From contig NC_092679.1 in NCBI RefSeq assembly GCF_964355755.1, positions 11,462,932-11,526,931 of the forward strand: a stretch of 64,000 nucleotides of DNA, read 5' to 3'. A program made the position numbers and the translations under genes. The DNA comes from Antedon mediterranea (Eukaryota > Echinodermata > Crinoidea > Comatulida > Antedonidae). The stretch's first letter is position 1, and each line of letters opens with the position of its first letter. The notes beneath the pieces were generated by a model, which made no database searches, had not been told where the DNA came from, and saw only the letters and a list, made by a program, of their open reading frames with translations. Positions 1 to 14,300 of this stretch are shown piece by piece.

Positions 1-360
1 CAGTATGATGACAGATAGTTGCGACGGCTTTATTATTAAGTGTATTACCTGTAAATACAATAATTTGTTTACAAATTGCAACGAGGCATAAGTGAAACAG
101 ACACGTACGTTTTGTAGACATGTGTAGGTTTTATGTGCACGCTTGTCAATGTCAAGTCACAATCTGTAATAATTATATTCGTCGCACTTATACATATCAC
201 TGTGATAAAGTTGTCGCATTTTGTAATACCTTATCGCAATTTTTAATAAAGTCGTAATAACAGCTGTTGCATATTGTAATGGCTGCATAGCTGAATTAAC
301 ACATTTTGTAATAACCCTTCTTTCACTTTAATGCGAGTTCCAAGTTGAAATGAAACATTT

Positions 361-405
<45 letters not shown>

Positions 406-475
406 TTTATTATTATTATTATTAGTAGTAGTAGTATTATCACTATCATCATCATCATCATTATTATTATTATTA
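361..475. repeat. (ATC)n / (TTA)n / (GTA)n compound microsatellite
   Basis: Uninterrupted ATC triplets run from 361 to about 404, then TTA, GTA, ATC and TTA triplets. On the minus strand this reads as a polymethionine ORF, which is an artefact of the triplet repeat. Confidence 0.95.
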
Positions 476-2090
476 TACTGCATCATACAGCGCGAAAACT
501 CAATATATTATTACAAATAAACGACGAAAGAAAACGCGACGAACAGACAACTGATTAAAACCTGCTACAGATTAATACAAAGTGCTACGATTACAACACT
601 TGGTGACGTAACAAACACTTCTGTATACAGTGACCAGTGACCTGTCGCACTATACTTCAGGCCGTTGGCCTACGTATTTAAAGGCAATTAAAATCAATAT
701 GATAGCCAATCTTTCTTAAAATGTATAAACTGTTGGTGTATTACTGTTATGCTTTAACATTTCAGGATAAAAGCTCTGTATAAAGGTCTTACGCCAAAAA
801 TCATGCGTCTAGGTCCTGGGGGCGCTATAATGCTGCTTGTTTATGAGTACGCGCTTGATTGGTTGCAGAAAAACACTTAAAAAGATGTATGTTATCAAGG
901 TAAGAGAAAGTACCAATCTTCGATCAATTGTATATTTATCATGTTTATAACCGATATTCCAATGATCAGTTTCTATGTTTTTACAGGATGTTTGTTTCCA
1001 TGGCTGCTTTATCATTTACTGTATGTTTACTAATCTTTTGTTTGTTAAATACTTACAACGAAGCAGATCATATATCAGGATGATATGTATTTGTGTCACT
1101 AGGTATGTATTGGAAACAATGTGACAAAATAATCAAACATTTCTGAGCAATTTCCGAGTGATATTTCACTCTTCCATGGTTTTAGTTTAATTCGCGTAAA
1201 AAAATAAAGCAGGAAAGAATGAGACTACCGAATCTTCTGACAATAATATGACTATGGTGACTCAAGATTTGCGGTGATTATTATGACGATTATTAATTTA
1301 AGTAACAATTTATTAACAACTAAGTAACACTTATTTATATAAAATATCCACATAATACATAACAAGTTTATATAGATCACATTTATTACGAAATACCTAT
1401 AAGGCTTTGATGAAGGTACGATTTTCGCACAGGTATACACCTGCAAAAAATATCACCTTCAACGATGGTTGCACTTTCAATATCAGAATCATAAATATGG
1501 TCAAATATAGGAAATGCATACTTGTTTCAAAAAGTAATTTGCATAATATAGGCCTAATAATAATATTGTTGAAATAAATAAATGTGTTCAACAGCTATAA
1601 GACCAATGACAAATCACTTGTTGTGTTACGTCCTTGTTTTGCATTTCTGAATCAAGTATTAGGCCAAAGTTGAGCTTATGCAGAAGCCCTGTCCGATCAA
1701 CATGTTTATTAAAAAAAATCGTAATAGATTTTGAATACATCGGTAAAAATTCTTGCCGTATTTTCACAGTAATGGTATCTTCTATATATTGCTTGTTTGC
1801 TTTACTTATACTTATGATACTGTACCGTGACTAGCAATGGAATATTATTCACAGAGTGGGTCTTAAACCAACTTTCATAATAGTTATACTGAATAAATAT
1901 GTTTTAAATAAATAAATACAAGTTTAATGATAATGATGGGCTATTGCTACATATATTTAGTGTAATTTTGTTTAATTTAGTTAGTTATTAACGTTCATCT
2001 AAAGCCGAAAAGAAGCAGTGCATATTTACTATATACTTTAAAATCTGTAGTTAGTAAATATGAATATTTGTAATCGTATAATGATACTTT

Positions 2091-2117
2091 TTCAATTCAA
2101 TTCAAAAGACATTTATT
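2091..2117 (-). repeat. (TTGAA)n retroelement-type tail with a possible poly(A) signal
   Basis: On the minus strand this reads AATAAATGTC followed by three TTGAA units. The AATAAA (complement of 2112-2117) lies about 130 nt beyond the Pax1/9 stop and could serve as its poly(A) signal. The TTGAA repeats match tails near 14326 and 24853, so it may be the end of a dispersed retroelement. Confidence 0.35.
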
Positions 2118-2243
2118 ACTTTCTCCTTCACCTTGTCCATAAATTACGAAATGGCATTAACAACCTCCTTTCGATCGATCAAATGAATACCCTTTCTGTT
2201 TACGACGAAAATCTGTAAAATTTGTATTATTGTTTTTTTTTTA

Positions 2244-2317
2244 TTAAGGCGTGGGTATTAACGCCATTGTGCCATGCGTTTGATGGTTTGATACCTTGGT
2301 CATATCAATGCTTCGAC
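2244..2317 (-). CDS. Pax1/9: Pax1/9 coding exon 5 (last exon)
   Basis: The acceptor is TTTTGTTTTCAG, followed by 74 nt that continue the phase of exon 4 and end in TAA at 2244-2246. It encodes 23 further residues ([10 protein letters not shown]...MALIPTP). The strong pyrimidine-rich acceptor, fitting phase and position just downstream of exon 4's donor support it. There is no strong family motif to confirm it. Confidence 0.75.
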
Positions 2318-5300
2318 CTGAAAACAAAATGAAAAAACTGTTTAGAGCTTCTAACATCAACATACTTTAACAATTATTTTACCAATTTTCATGTAAATGC
2401 TTTAGAACATGCTACACCGGAAATACTCAAAATGTGTGCAGTTATTGTAAAACAGAATAGAAATAAATGAGATATATAAAAGAAACATTTTAATGTTTTG
2501 TAAGACAGTTCAGTTATTTTCATGTAGGCTTACATTTGTTTTGGTTACAAAAAGAATAATTCTTCAGTAGGCCTACCTTTACATAATGAATTGTCTTTAG
2601 AAATAATAATTTTGTTAACATTTCTTCTATGCCTATTATATAAATAAATATGTAGGAAGTATCACAGATAATCATTTCGTGAAGGTGCGGATCTAGAGTC
2701 CCGATAATCTAAAATTACGGGTTTCTCTCATGAATCCACACCTTGTCGTGTGTATTAGCTCACTTACCAATGTTACACGGAAAAGAAGAATTACTAGTTG
2801 TGATATGTTTGTAGGCCAATGGAGATGGTCTTAATACATTATTATTCTCAATACTACATGATGATTCATTTGAAGACCATATCGCCGGTGTCAAAGTGGT
2901 TGGTATTGCTGGGTTAGTATACGGCGGTACATAAGCTGCACTATGATGGTACGCCGGAATCGTCGGTGAAGATACTACAAAATTACCAACTGAACCAGTT
3001 TGCTCCTTTGAAATTATAAATTGTAAAATTAGTATATATAAACATTTTATTGTCATCATTTCATATTTCGCCATAACTAATACCGTATTAATTGCATATA
3101 TGATCATCACCGCAGTGCACTTTATCGCCTTATGTTGTACGACGTATTTCCGGATATACATACTTTTAATGAGGACATAATAATGTATTATAGCAGCTAG
3201 TTCAATTGTAGGCTTACAAGAGTTATTCTGTATACAATAAGATTTTGATATTAAAATAAGATACAGTAACAGGTAACAATAATATAATAGGCCTATATAT
3301 TAATTCGTTCTGTCTTTTATTTACTCAAAAATATTTTCTAAACTTTAAACAAAACAAAAACCATAATATATCAAAGGAAGGTTTAAGAATAGTCACAACA
3401 TTAAATATTTAAATTGTGTAAAATGATAATAACCATACCTTTATATCCGTTTCGTAGTGACCCACGTTACAATTTATCTGATCTTTAAAATTGTTAGGTT
3501 GCCGCCTATAATCAGTTAGGGAGATGGCGTGTGCGTGTGCAGGTATCGTGTTTTCACCAGATGCTGTATATAGACTAGTTGGAAATGAACCTTTAATGAA
3601 ATAAAATAAAACATAATTATTTTACTGACCATTATTCATTTACAGTATTATATCGGTCCTAAAATTGATTGAACCAATGCATTTTTATTACAGACTTTCA
3701 TTTTCTATACACAATATGACCTAGCCAAAACTACAATATACACTATAGTGAAAATAGATTTAATAAAGTAATAATCAAAATATATTTTGTATAATTAAAA
3801 TGAAAAATAAATCACTTAATTGGTTATGTATTCAGAATATTATAAATAAATAATAATTATATAATTTGTTTAAATTCTTTAATTTTGAACTTACAACATA
3901 TCTACACATTGGCCGTTAACGGACAATAAGCATATTATTATGTATTTTCTGCCAACTACTTTATTTATAATTTTAGATTTGAATTTGAGTTTTATTAAAT
4001 ACTCGATCATATCCGCTCCTCCCTTTTCTTTTTAAATTCGACAAATTAGCAAATAATAAATTGATTTCGTACAAACGAACGGTACTATACCTTACGCTGC
4101 CCTCAATTGTCATTAGGGACTACGAAAGCCATAGGACGGTGCTCATGAATAATTTATGCATGAGCTTTAACAAAGTGGGCGGAGCTTAGCGTGAAATTCC
4201 ATCGTCTTAACTTTTAAGACGATAAAGTTGCCATTTTCCCGTTTACGGAGAACGAATAGAAATAAATTTATATATACCTTTAAATATACAGTTTAAATTA
4301 CACTTAAACGTGGAATATTCAGAACTCAAAATGATATTTGAACTTCTGATTTAATTGTTAATAACATTTTACTGGGTTAAAAGCGACGTTTGAATGCGAG
4401 GCACCTAGTCGGCGGAAGGCTAGGCCTATGCTGTATCACCCAGAGCCAAGCGATTCGCGAAATTCACACATTTTAATTATAGCATTGCTTTTCCCTTTCC
4501 TTGTTCTTTCGGGTAACACTAACTCTTCCTTCTTGGAGTACTCAGATAGGCCTAAAACAATTTAGGATAAATTAACAAATAAATTAACCTTTTATTTGCA
4601 TCTGAATGTCAAAGAAACTAAATTAATTATAACTAAAATCGATTTGGAAATATTTGAAAACCAAATACAATTTATTGCAAATTTACACAATACATTTGAG
4701 AAAAATAATCTATTTATTTCTTGTTTGTGGTATCAGGGAAGTAAAACTTATCACGGTTTATCACCGTACATGCGGTTGCACAATATGAAATTGAAGTACA
4801 GTACTACTACTAATTTTAAAATATAGGCCTAAGTAAAGTACAGTAGCCTACTACCGTATGTCATGTAATTTAAAATATAAATAATGTTAATTGATGATTG
4901 ACAATACATAGATAGCAAGTCAACATAAAATAATGAGGGAAAAGGGAAAAAATCGTTTAACAGAAAATAAAGTTAAGAAAGTACAATCCATATAAACATA
5001 ATGTTTAATATGAAAGGTAGATAATATGTGTGTAGTGATGATATGTTAAAGATGGAAATTATCTGTGTAATACAGACAAAATATGACAATAAAGGTGGCA
5101 TAAGCTAAATAAAGTAAAATAATGTAAGTTGGCCTATATCCTGAATGAATGTTGTGTTACATATCCTGAATGAGGAAAAAAAAAATAATGATAAACCAGG
5201 GAGGTAAAATAATTATGTAAAATAATAGACATTGTAGAACGGCTGCTGGGATATGAATGCAAAGTAAAACAAATAATAATAGTAAGGCTTATTCAATTGC

Positions 5301-8300
5301 AATTCCATAACCTATACGATTAAATTATACTTGTTACCAGAAACATAAATCACATTTTTAAATGATGCATAACAAAAATCGGATGAGCCAACAAAAGATA
5401 AAAATAAATAAATAAAGTTCAAATTAGTGGATAAGTGAAAACATAATAATTATGGGCACATGAAGCACACGGTTGCACTCATCCGGTAAATCGCTTGTGA
5501 AGTTACATTATACTATATATACCAAAAACGCTTGCTGTTGGCAATATCAGTAACATACCATGCACAAGATTGTCTTGTAGGCCTATTTATTTACATACGT
5601 TCACCTTTAGAGTGGCTAAGAGCAATGCTGTTACCAAGTGATCATTTATAACATGTCAGAATTTTGTTAGTTATTCTGTGTGTTGTTTTAAAAAGTAGCA
5701 ATACGGTTAAGGCAGACAAATTGAGGAAACATTACCGGTATTGGTATATAAAATATTAAACATATAGTTACAGATTTGTAGCCGTTTCATCTTGTGCATA
5801 GAAGCAAATATAATAATTGGTAATAGGCCTATCGTATGTAAATCTATAGACTAAGTGTACTTTTATCATTGCTTTATCCTAACTCTATTAAAAAAAACAC
5901 GTTTTTATAATAAGAACAAGTACTAGGCCTAATATAAGTACTTTGCATCACGGATACTGAACATGTTTACAAAAACCAGGCTTTAAACATTCCTTTCAAC
6001 ATAATAAAAGGCAATACATTTGCTGTGTTATGTTGCCACATTTGTATTTTGTATATCAATAGTTTTTCAAAAGTTTTCTATTGTTTTTGTGAGAACGAAG
6101 TGTCTAATGTAACTAACAAACCAATCTAGAAGACTTCTTAAACTTGATCTTGATGATGTAATCTATGATAATTTTCACTAAAGTGGTTAGCTTTCCATTC
6201 TTGCTTTCCTCTTTATCTAATATGCTACTGTGGCACTTTTAAAAGAACCACTGCAATACGATGGTCAATAATTGGAACAGCTAACTACAATTTAAATAAA
6301 CAGAAAATAACGTATAGAACTACACACGTCGATGTTAGAAAAATGAGTACTGTATTTGAGGAACAGTATAGACTGTAAACTGTATGCAAAAAACATAAAA
6401 ATATACTACAGATAGTTTTAGCAACACGCCGTAAATATTGAAAAATGTATAAACGGCTGATCATTCAATAGACTTAACATTGATATAACTAGGCCTATAT
6501 GAAATCATTTTAACTTAATAATACCGGACATTGTATACGAGTTCGTCAATATTCCATTTGCGACCTGATTGTGACATACAGAATGGCCGAGAATGATTGA
6601 GTGCAGCATTCGGTTTAGAAATCGGTGGATACAGGAGAATTAAAGGTACCCCAACTCGGTCGCGCGGTTAGGATGAGATAGAGTATACACATTTCGTGTT
6701 GATTATAATATAGATTAACCGTCAATTTCTTTTGATTTATGTGACAGAAGGTGAAATATGAAAGTATGTGTAAGATAGATGGGAACTTTTGTACCTCATC
6801 GAATGTACCCGATAACAGTTTTACCGACTTAAATAGACGTTAATGTGTGTGAGCAAAATAAAAGTTTTGTGGCATTGTTGTAGGTGTAGATAGATGTATA
6901 AACCCTTCACACGTGGTAAAGACAACCACAAGCTGACCTCATTTTTGGGTGTTTGAACAAAACAATAAAGATGGATTCAGTTTAGATAGATACATCATTA
7001 GCCTATATTTCAAATTTAGCTTAAGTCGAAAGTACAGCAAACTAAACTACGTAGGCCTATGCCTTGATAGAGTATAAATCAACCGAAAACAAACCATCAA
7101 CAATCATTAACAATACTTAAATGACTGGGTCTAAATCACTGAGGCCTATTATTACAGATTTTGCCTATGATCCTGACATTCAATATCATATGTCCAGATA
7201 CAGTACAGAGAATCGAGTGTAATGATTTAATGTGCAAATATCGAGTTTACGAATACAAAAAGAACAAAATTAATATAGACGGAAATCGATAATAGAATAT
7301 GATATTGAATTACCTATATCTATCTTAGACTAATCGTATGATGAACCAAAGGAATTTTCAAGAGCCCTATCAAAGCAAATTATATTTGTGAACGTTTTTA
7401 CAAAACTGTGTCATTAATCATGTTCTAAATGAACTAAGAATGGAATGGTTTCGGTTTTTTTTAGACACGGTTCATTCTGATTAACCATTGTAGGATATAA
7501 CTTATCTTCTAATCAAAACATTGCACTCGTGACAATCGGAAAATAAACAGCAATTTTGTTTTAAAACGAATTAATCTCCTGAAGCTTATTTGTATATGTC
7601 TGGAAGGGACCTATGCTATACTGCCAGAATATGTTTCGTCACCCGGTCACCCACAATGTCGGTCGAATCGACAAGACAAAACTGTATATAGACAAAATTG
7701 TACAGGATGCATCTTCCTCTATCTATTGTTTGATGCTTGTCACTGTCTTCTAAGGATTCACAACACAACATATTGCAGTATTCACAACACAACATATTGC
7801 AGGATTCACAACACAACATATTGCAGTACTTTATTATTATATTTTTATTATATATAATACAATTTGTTTCAATTTATGACGTCATAGTTTAGTGGCGTAC
7901 TTAATAAAGCATAGTCATTGGTAACTGCGGCTATGATATTATATAATTGAAACCGTTAAAACCGTTAACAATATTAAGAAGACGAAAATTAATACTGATA
8001 ATCAATCTGAGCATTTACCAGTTTGTATTAAGCTTTATTTTATGAACTGTTCAATTAAAACATTACATGAATGTTTCTGGTACCAAATAGGCCAAAAACT
8101 GTTTTTTTTTGCTAAAAAGTACAATTAAAAGTACGTTAGTCTTGTTGCTTGGAACAATTTAGTTAACAATGTAATGTAAACTTGATGCTAGGGCCTACTT
8201 ATTGATATCAAACATGGTAAGAATAATAATAATTATAAGAATATTATAATATAACATCACCAATGTAAAGCGGTAGTACACACAATCATTGGATATTTCG

Positions 8301-11300
8301 ACTCCGAAAGCGATTTTGACATTTTAAAATATATAAAAACGCATCAGACAGGCGTATACAATGTGTTTATGAAGACAACACTATTCATATTATATTCGAC
8401 AACGCATTATTGTTACTTTGTTGTTTATTACTGTATACAGTATACGGTATTGCATTGTTGAAGAAGAATTAGGCCTTAGAACTTATTTGATCTTCCTATA
8501 CTAACTACATTATAAACTGCTACAATGTCAATGTTGACTTTGTGTAACTGGAGGCCAAATAAACCATACATTTAAGCAGGTCATATGCCTAAAAGAGAGA
8601 TTTTCTAATTTAAATCTTTTTAATTTGTTACTATTATGCACCACATTTTAAATTTTAGACCTTATGGGAAACGCATAGTAAATTGATATTGAGTTTACTG
8701 GAGTAATTCGGTGGCAATTTCAGTAAACTTATAGTAGTAAACGTGTAAGAAGTCTGTCTACATTAAAGTTGTTCTTTTATTAAAGGAAATTATAATAGAT
8801 GTTGAGCCTTCTTGTGTTTATATGTAATGATGAGCTGGGCCGGCAAGTTCCGTTAACTGTTCTAGATTGTCGTTAGGTCATATTGAAGAAAATGATCTGA
8901 TTCGACCTACAAAACGTGGTTTATACAACACCCATGGTTAAAGCAGAAAATAAGAAAATCGTAAATAGGCCTAAAATTAAAAACATATAGCATTTTCTTG
9001 ACTAACGTAATCAAATTTAATTTGTGCGATTTTTTGCGAGCCCATCGTCTTATAATTCACCCGATTCTGGGTACTACGATCTAGGCTTAGGCTCTTACCT
9101 TTAGTATTAGGCCTATTAGTGGGGAACCTAATTTTCCAAAAATCAGTTCCGTGAGATTTTAATGCTCAAGTTGAGTCCTTGGCAGTTTTGGAATCCTTAG
9201 GACTAGTAGAATTCATTGCAACCGGGGAAGTTATGTAATAAAGTATCATTGTATCGCATAGTACCATTATATTTTTTAAGTTAGTTAGTCAGTTAAAAAT
9301 AATAGAATAGTTTTCATTTAATTATGTATTGTTTATTAGGTTGATACTGCATGCAGCATACCGTGTGTGACTTGGCGGTGCATTGTTCTTCAATATTATA
9401 GAAAAACAATAGAAAATCGGAACACAGCTGAGTGCAATCTATACTGGAATTTGCCATTTACACACGATTTGATTGAATTTCCAATGCCGACAACGTAGTA
9501 AATTTAAAACAATCATTTGATGACAATAACATTTTTTCCGTAAATTTGATATCCTTATTTTCATGAACGTATTAAACAAAAAACTGGAATAATATTGTAC
9601 GGTAATTACAGGCCTTATTTTTGCATTAGGAGAAAAGACCATTATAAAAAAATCTCGGGATACAAATTACAAGAAAAACAAAAAAGACTTTCCTTAAAAT
9701 ACAAACTCTGTTAATGGATAAAAAATAAACAAATTTAAATTAAACAAAAAGTAGGTCGTACTAAAAAAATCTAATTATTAATTAGTACTAAGCCAAATTT
9801 AGAGTCTATGTTCATAGTCAATTTGTAAACATACAGTAGGCCTATAACGATGAAAAAAGTTGTCATGTCGTTTACAATTTAACCACATTTTGTCCATGCA
9901 ATATATATGTTTTTAACCTAAATTGGTCAACAGAATGTGAATTCAATTTATATATACACAATCAAGATGGGAACAAGAAATAGAAAAGTAATAATTTCGA
10001 TCTTTATACTTGATGATCTCTTAACTTACAATAAATACTAAATAGTACCATATTCATTGTACACTAATTTTCCCCGTGTATGGCAAGATATTCCTAAGAC
10101 AACATTCTTTATTTAACACATTTGTGACAGCTCTCCGGTCTTATGTAACTTTTTAATTTATTTTTCTCTTTTAACAATAATTTTTATCTGTAAATAATAT
10201 TTATATTATATATTTATATATTTTTATATATCTTATACTCAATTTTAATTGTTCAATTTGATGCTACGCAATTTTTATATCTTTGTATTTTTATTGTTTA
10301 CTTCTATATGTTGAAGTGCAGTATATGGAGAGCCATCTCGATAGTGCTTTGCACTCATGGCAATCCCCAGGGTGCTGCACCGCTGTCTTGTATGTATTTT
10401 TGTGCCTGGAAATTGAATAAAATAAAAAAAAAATAAAATAAAAATGTACATTTATTTTGTTTGCAAAACAAGCAACACAGAGTGCAATACGATAACTGGT
10501 GTATTGTAAATGTAAAAAAATATCAATCACACATTTTAAAATGTGTAAGGTTTAGTGATTTGTTATTGCAAATAAAACAATATCGTAATAACTTGTAGGC
10601 CTAATTAAAACAGTTAATTGTTTCCATTTCTCAAGCTATCCAATTGTTGGTTATATGCGGTTCAATGTCACATGGGAGCGCAAGACCACCACCATCACAG
10701 TCCAGCCTAGGGCTTTGTATAGAACCAATTTCCCAAATGAACCTTAAAATTAAATTTGCCTGTTGTATGCATTTCTTTCGGCTGTTGAATGATATCGAAA
10801 TGATCGTAAATCAAAGCCTTGTAACCTTCCGAGATTGTTTTAATCGTAATGTAGCTCATGTCGGCTGTTGAACTCACAAAGTCCGACAATCGCACTCCAT
10901 CCAATCGTTTTAAATAGGTAAATGGGTTACAGCTTTCTCAATTATTATTTCAATTTATGTTTCGCGAAAAAAAAATCTGTCTAATAATATTTACTGACTT
11001 TATTATTGTTTAATGTTTCTCGAATTATGACTTATTATAATTATTTTGAGGATGGTTGCATGAAGCAGCCATCGGTGCTACGAGTCATGTTTCTAAAATG
11101 TTAATGAGCTGCTGGAACAAACATATGACATTGTTAAGTTGCCCTACTGACTAATATAACTAATATTTTATTATATTAAATTATATACTTACTTGTAGCT
11201 TCTTCAAGTCATCAATATTCATGATTTGCATTTTCAAATTCACCGTAATATCAATCATAACTTTGAAAAAAGATTTCCAATTGACGCATGCGCATATTTG

Positions 11301-14300
11301 TGATTTAATCTTTGTTAAATGACATAACGTATTACATTGTATTCGTTTAACAATCTATTTATGATTTAAGGCAATGGCGACAAGCTTTAACGGGTGGGAT
11401 TTGTATTATGTATAAAACATCTATAAATCATAAACGAATTGGTTTTTTAAATTTCAAACAGTCAGTGCTCGAGTTACAATGTGAAATGATATCTTACAAC
11501 ATGAATAACAAATTAAAAAAGAGTTTATGAGATACACTGATGACTATTAGCAGTTGTAGGACCTCTCGTCTGCTTAGACGCCGTAAACATTTCGCGTAAT
11601 TCATATTTCCTCGTTCACAAACGAAATATAAAATAACAAAATTCCAACGTTCCCGCCGAGCCCTCGCACGTCAAGTAAACAGCCAGATCAGCTGTCAAAG
11701 GAACTTTTTGTGGGAGGTTTCTGTCGTTATTTAAATAATCATGATTTAATGTTCCCTTATGAATATCCAGAATAGTACTTCTAAACTTTGCAGTTTCAGC
11801 ACATCGTCCCACTTAACGAATATTAGTTTCATTTTTTAAAATTTAAATTGTGCCATCCTTCACCAGAGAAGCATTATTTATTATTACTATTTTTTGTAAT
11901 GTGATCGTGATAATAATCGATAAAAACACCATTCCAATAAAGTATATCAATTGTTAGTGAAAAGGTTAATCTGGATCTCTATATTTATGGTATCATTAAT
12001 CAAATTTTCTTTTTGATGATTCCTAAATAACGATACATCTAATTTTCAGAATTGTGTACCGTATGTATATGAATATAGAATCCGAGCGGCCTAATCAATG
12101 CGATTTTTCGACCATAGGTCTCGAAAAAACCTTGAATCAATACTATCATTAAATGGTGTGGTGGTGCACCAAATGAAATATTTCTAGCGTTGCGCATGAA
12201 GACGTAATAGGCATTGAATATCACGGATATTAAATGATTTTGCGATAATTTGGAACTTTTAATTCTTTTGTATTTCTATTAAAAGAAACACCAGGGAATT
12301 TAACTCTTCCCTGGAAAAACAAACAATGGTTTGACATCAATAGATGCTATAAAATAAATTCATTTCAGCATTAATATCGTTTTCGTTGAAAAAACACAGT
12401 TCCTAAACATAGATTGAGATATGAAAACGAATCACGGATAATTAAAAGTTTATTTTATTTTTTGTTGAGATTATACATTTTGTTGATCTTTAAAACATGA
12501 ATACTAAATAGTTGTTTGAAAGTGGGTTGACTTGATCCGAGTATGTAGTAATTCGGCGTGTTTTCGAGCTCAAGTATCCATGACAAAATAGCTATCTTTT
12601 ATATATATATTATATTATATATATTAAGTCGAAACATAGTATAGAACCTTAATGACTAAGAAGTGGGTGGAAGATTATCAAATCTTAAACGCTTATTAAA
12701 GGGAAATGAAAGAGAACAGGTGGACTCGTGAAGGTCCTTAATTCAGTACAACATAATTTTGTTTGTATGTAAATGGAAAAAAGGCATTAACACTAAAATA
12801 CTAGTTTTGAGATATTGAGCAGGAATCGTGATTTTCGAAGGAATTTTAATAGTGCTTTTTGAAGTTAAAAAATACCAAAACATGGTTCACGACTTCACTT
12901 GGCACAGTTTAACTCTCATCTCATTATAAATTAATTATGCTATTATAACTAGATGAGTTAATTTATACCATAACTTAGTTTTATTTAATCTACAATTGGA
13001 TTTACGTCGAGGACCAATATTAATATGGGAAGACAAGAATCAAAGATAAGAAGAATATCAAAACACTGTATGTTTGGATCACAATTGTTGTGAAGATTGT
13101 TTATTTCCATAGGCCTATAGTATACCATCCTTTTAACGTCGTTTTATTTATGTTTGTTTTGCACTTTATACTTTCCATTACACTCTTTTGCGGTCAATGA
13201 ATCGCTTAAATCGTCAAATTTCATGTGATCGTTAAATTACCAAGATATGAAGCATTTAAGTTATAATTAATCAATTATTATTATTTGCTTCTAGCATTTC
13301 CTTGTTCGTTCAATTATGATGAATAGTGTGTGTTACAGAATCAATATTGACCACGTGCAACCATGTAAATTACATGCATTGCCTGAAATTGAGAATTATA
13401 AGTCAATAATTCTAAGTGACTGATTTCGTTCAACAAAGCCATTTACGGATTGATTCTATAACAGCGAAGTCATGGGTTTAAAGATCCTTATCCTATATAT
13501 GATATTACTTACGTCTTGTCTAAAGTTTTAATCGAGATAGGTCTTTGTAACATTTTCAAAAGTGGATATTGGCTATATACACCTGACATTTTTTTCAATC
13601 AATTTGTGTTTTTTCTTTGTTTTTCTTATTCGCCTGTTTTTTTTCTTTCAGTTTTATGATTTGTGTTTTTTTATATATTTATATGTTTGTTTTATCTGTT
13701 TATTTAAATGACCCTTGATTGTCAGTATTATGCTGATTAGGGTCACAAGGTTAAATAATAAAAGCAACAAATACAAAAATAACTTCGAATGGAAGAAACA
13801 GCGTAAGAATATTTTAAAATATAATGCTAAACAGATAATAAAAGTTTGTATTTGTTGTTGGATTCAGATTAACCATACACATAGAGCTGTAGAACTACGG
13901 AAACTAGTTAACATTGAAATGAAATCTGTGGATATAGGAATAAAGAAAATGTAAAACATTATCTCATAAAATTGGCTACGGGATTATTAAGCTTTATTCG
14001 CATAAAAAATATATTATTTATAAATTATACATCAATTATAATAATACCAATTATTGAATTGATTTAAGTAAATCGTTATTCCTTACCAATTTTCTCCAGT
14101 CATCTTTATCGAATACTAAGCAATGCTAAATGCCAAAAAGCTATTGGTATAACCTGTATTCAGATTGTTACACCGATAATGGATCAGACCAATTTGGAAA
14201 AATCATAATCTTTTATTAATTATTGCGTTTTAATGTTCCCCAATCATGCTCAAAAATTTCCACAACACAAATCAGACTGAACACATCTTACAAGGCGTCG

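Larger units (their letters stand above)
1..2243. other. Region downstream of Pax1/9, no gene seen
   Basis: No convincing coding sequence on either strand. The short ORFs here are AT-rich, low-complexity and lack splice context or recognisable motifs. The part nearest 2243 must be the 3' UTR of the minus-strand Pax1/9 gene. The stretch also holds a trinucleotide microsatellite (361-475) and a possible LINE tail at 2091-2117. Confidence 0.6.

Noticed and set aside
243-461. Polymethionine ORF
   Set aside because: Minus-strand reading of an ATC microsatellite.
2760-3161. 133-codon minus ORF as a stand-alone gene
   Set aside because: Only 2768-3005 fits as Pax1/9 exon 4; the rest is AT-rich intron read through, and the stop lies inside a consensus donor.
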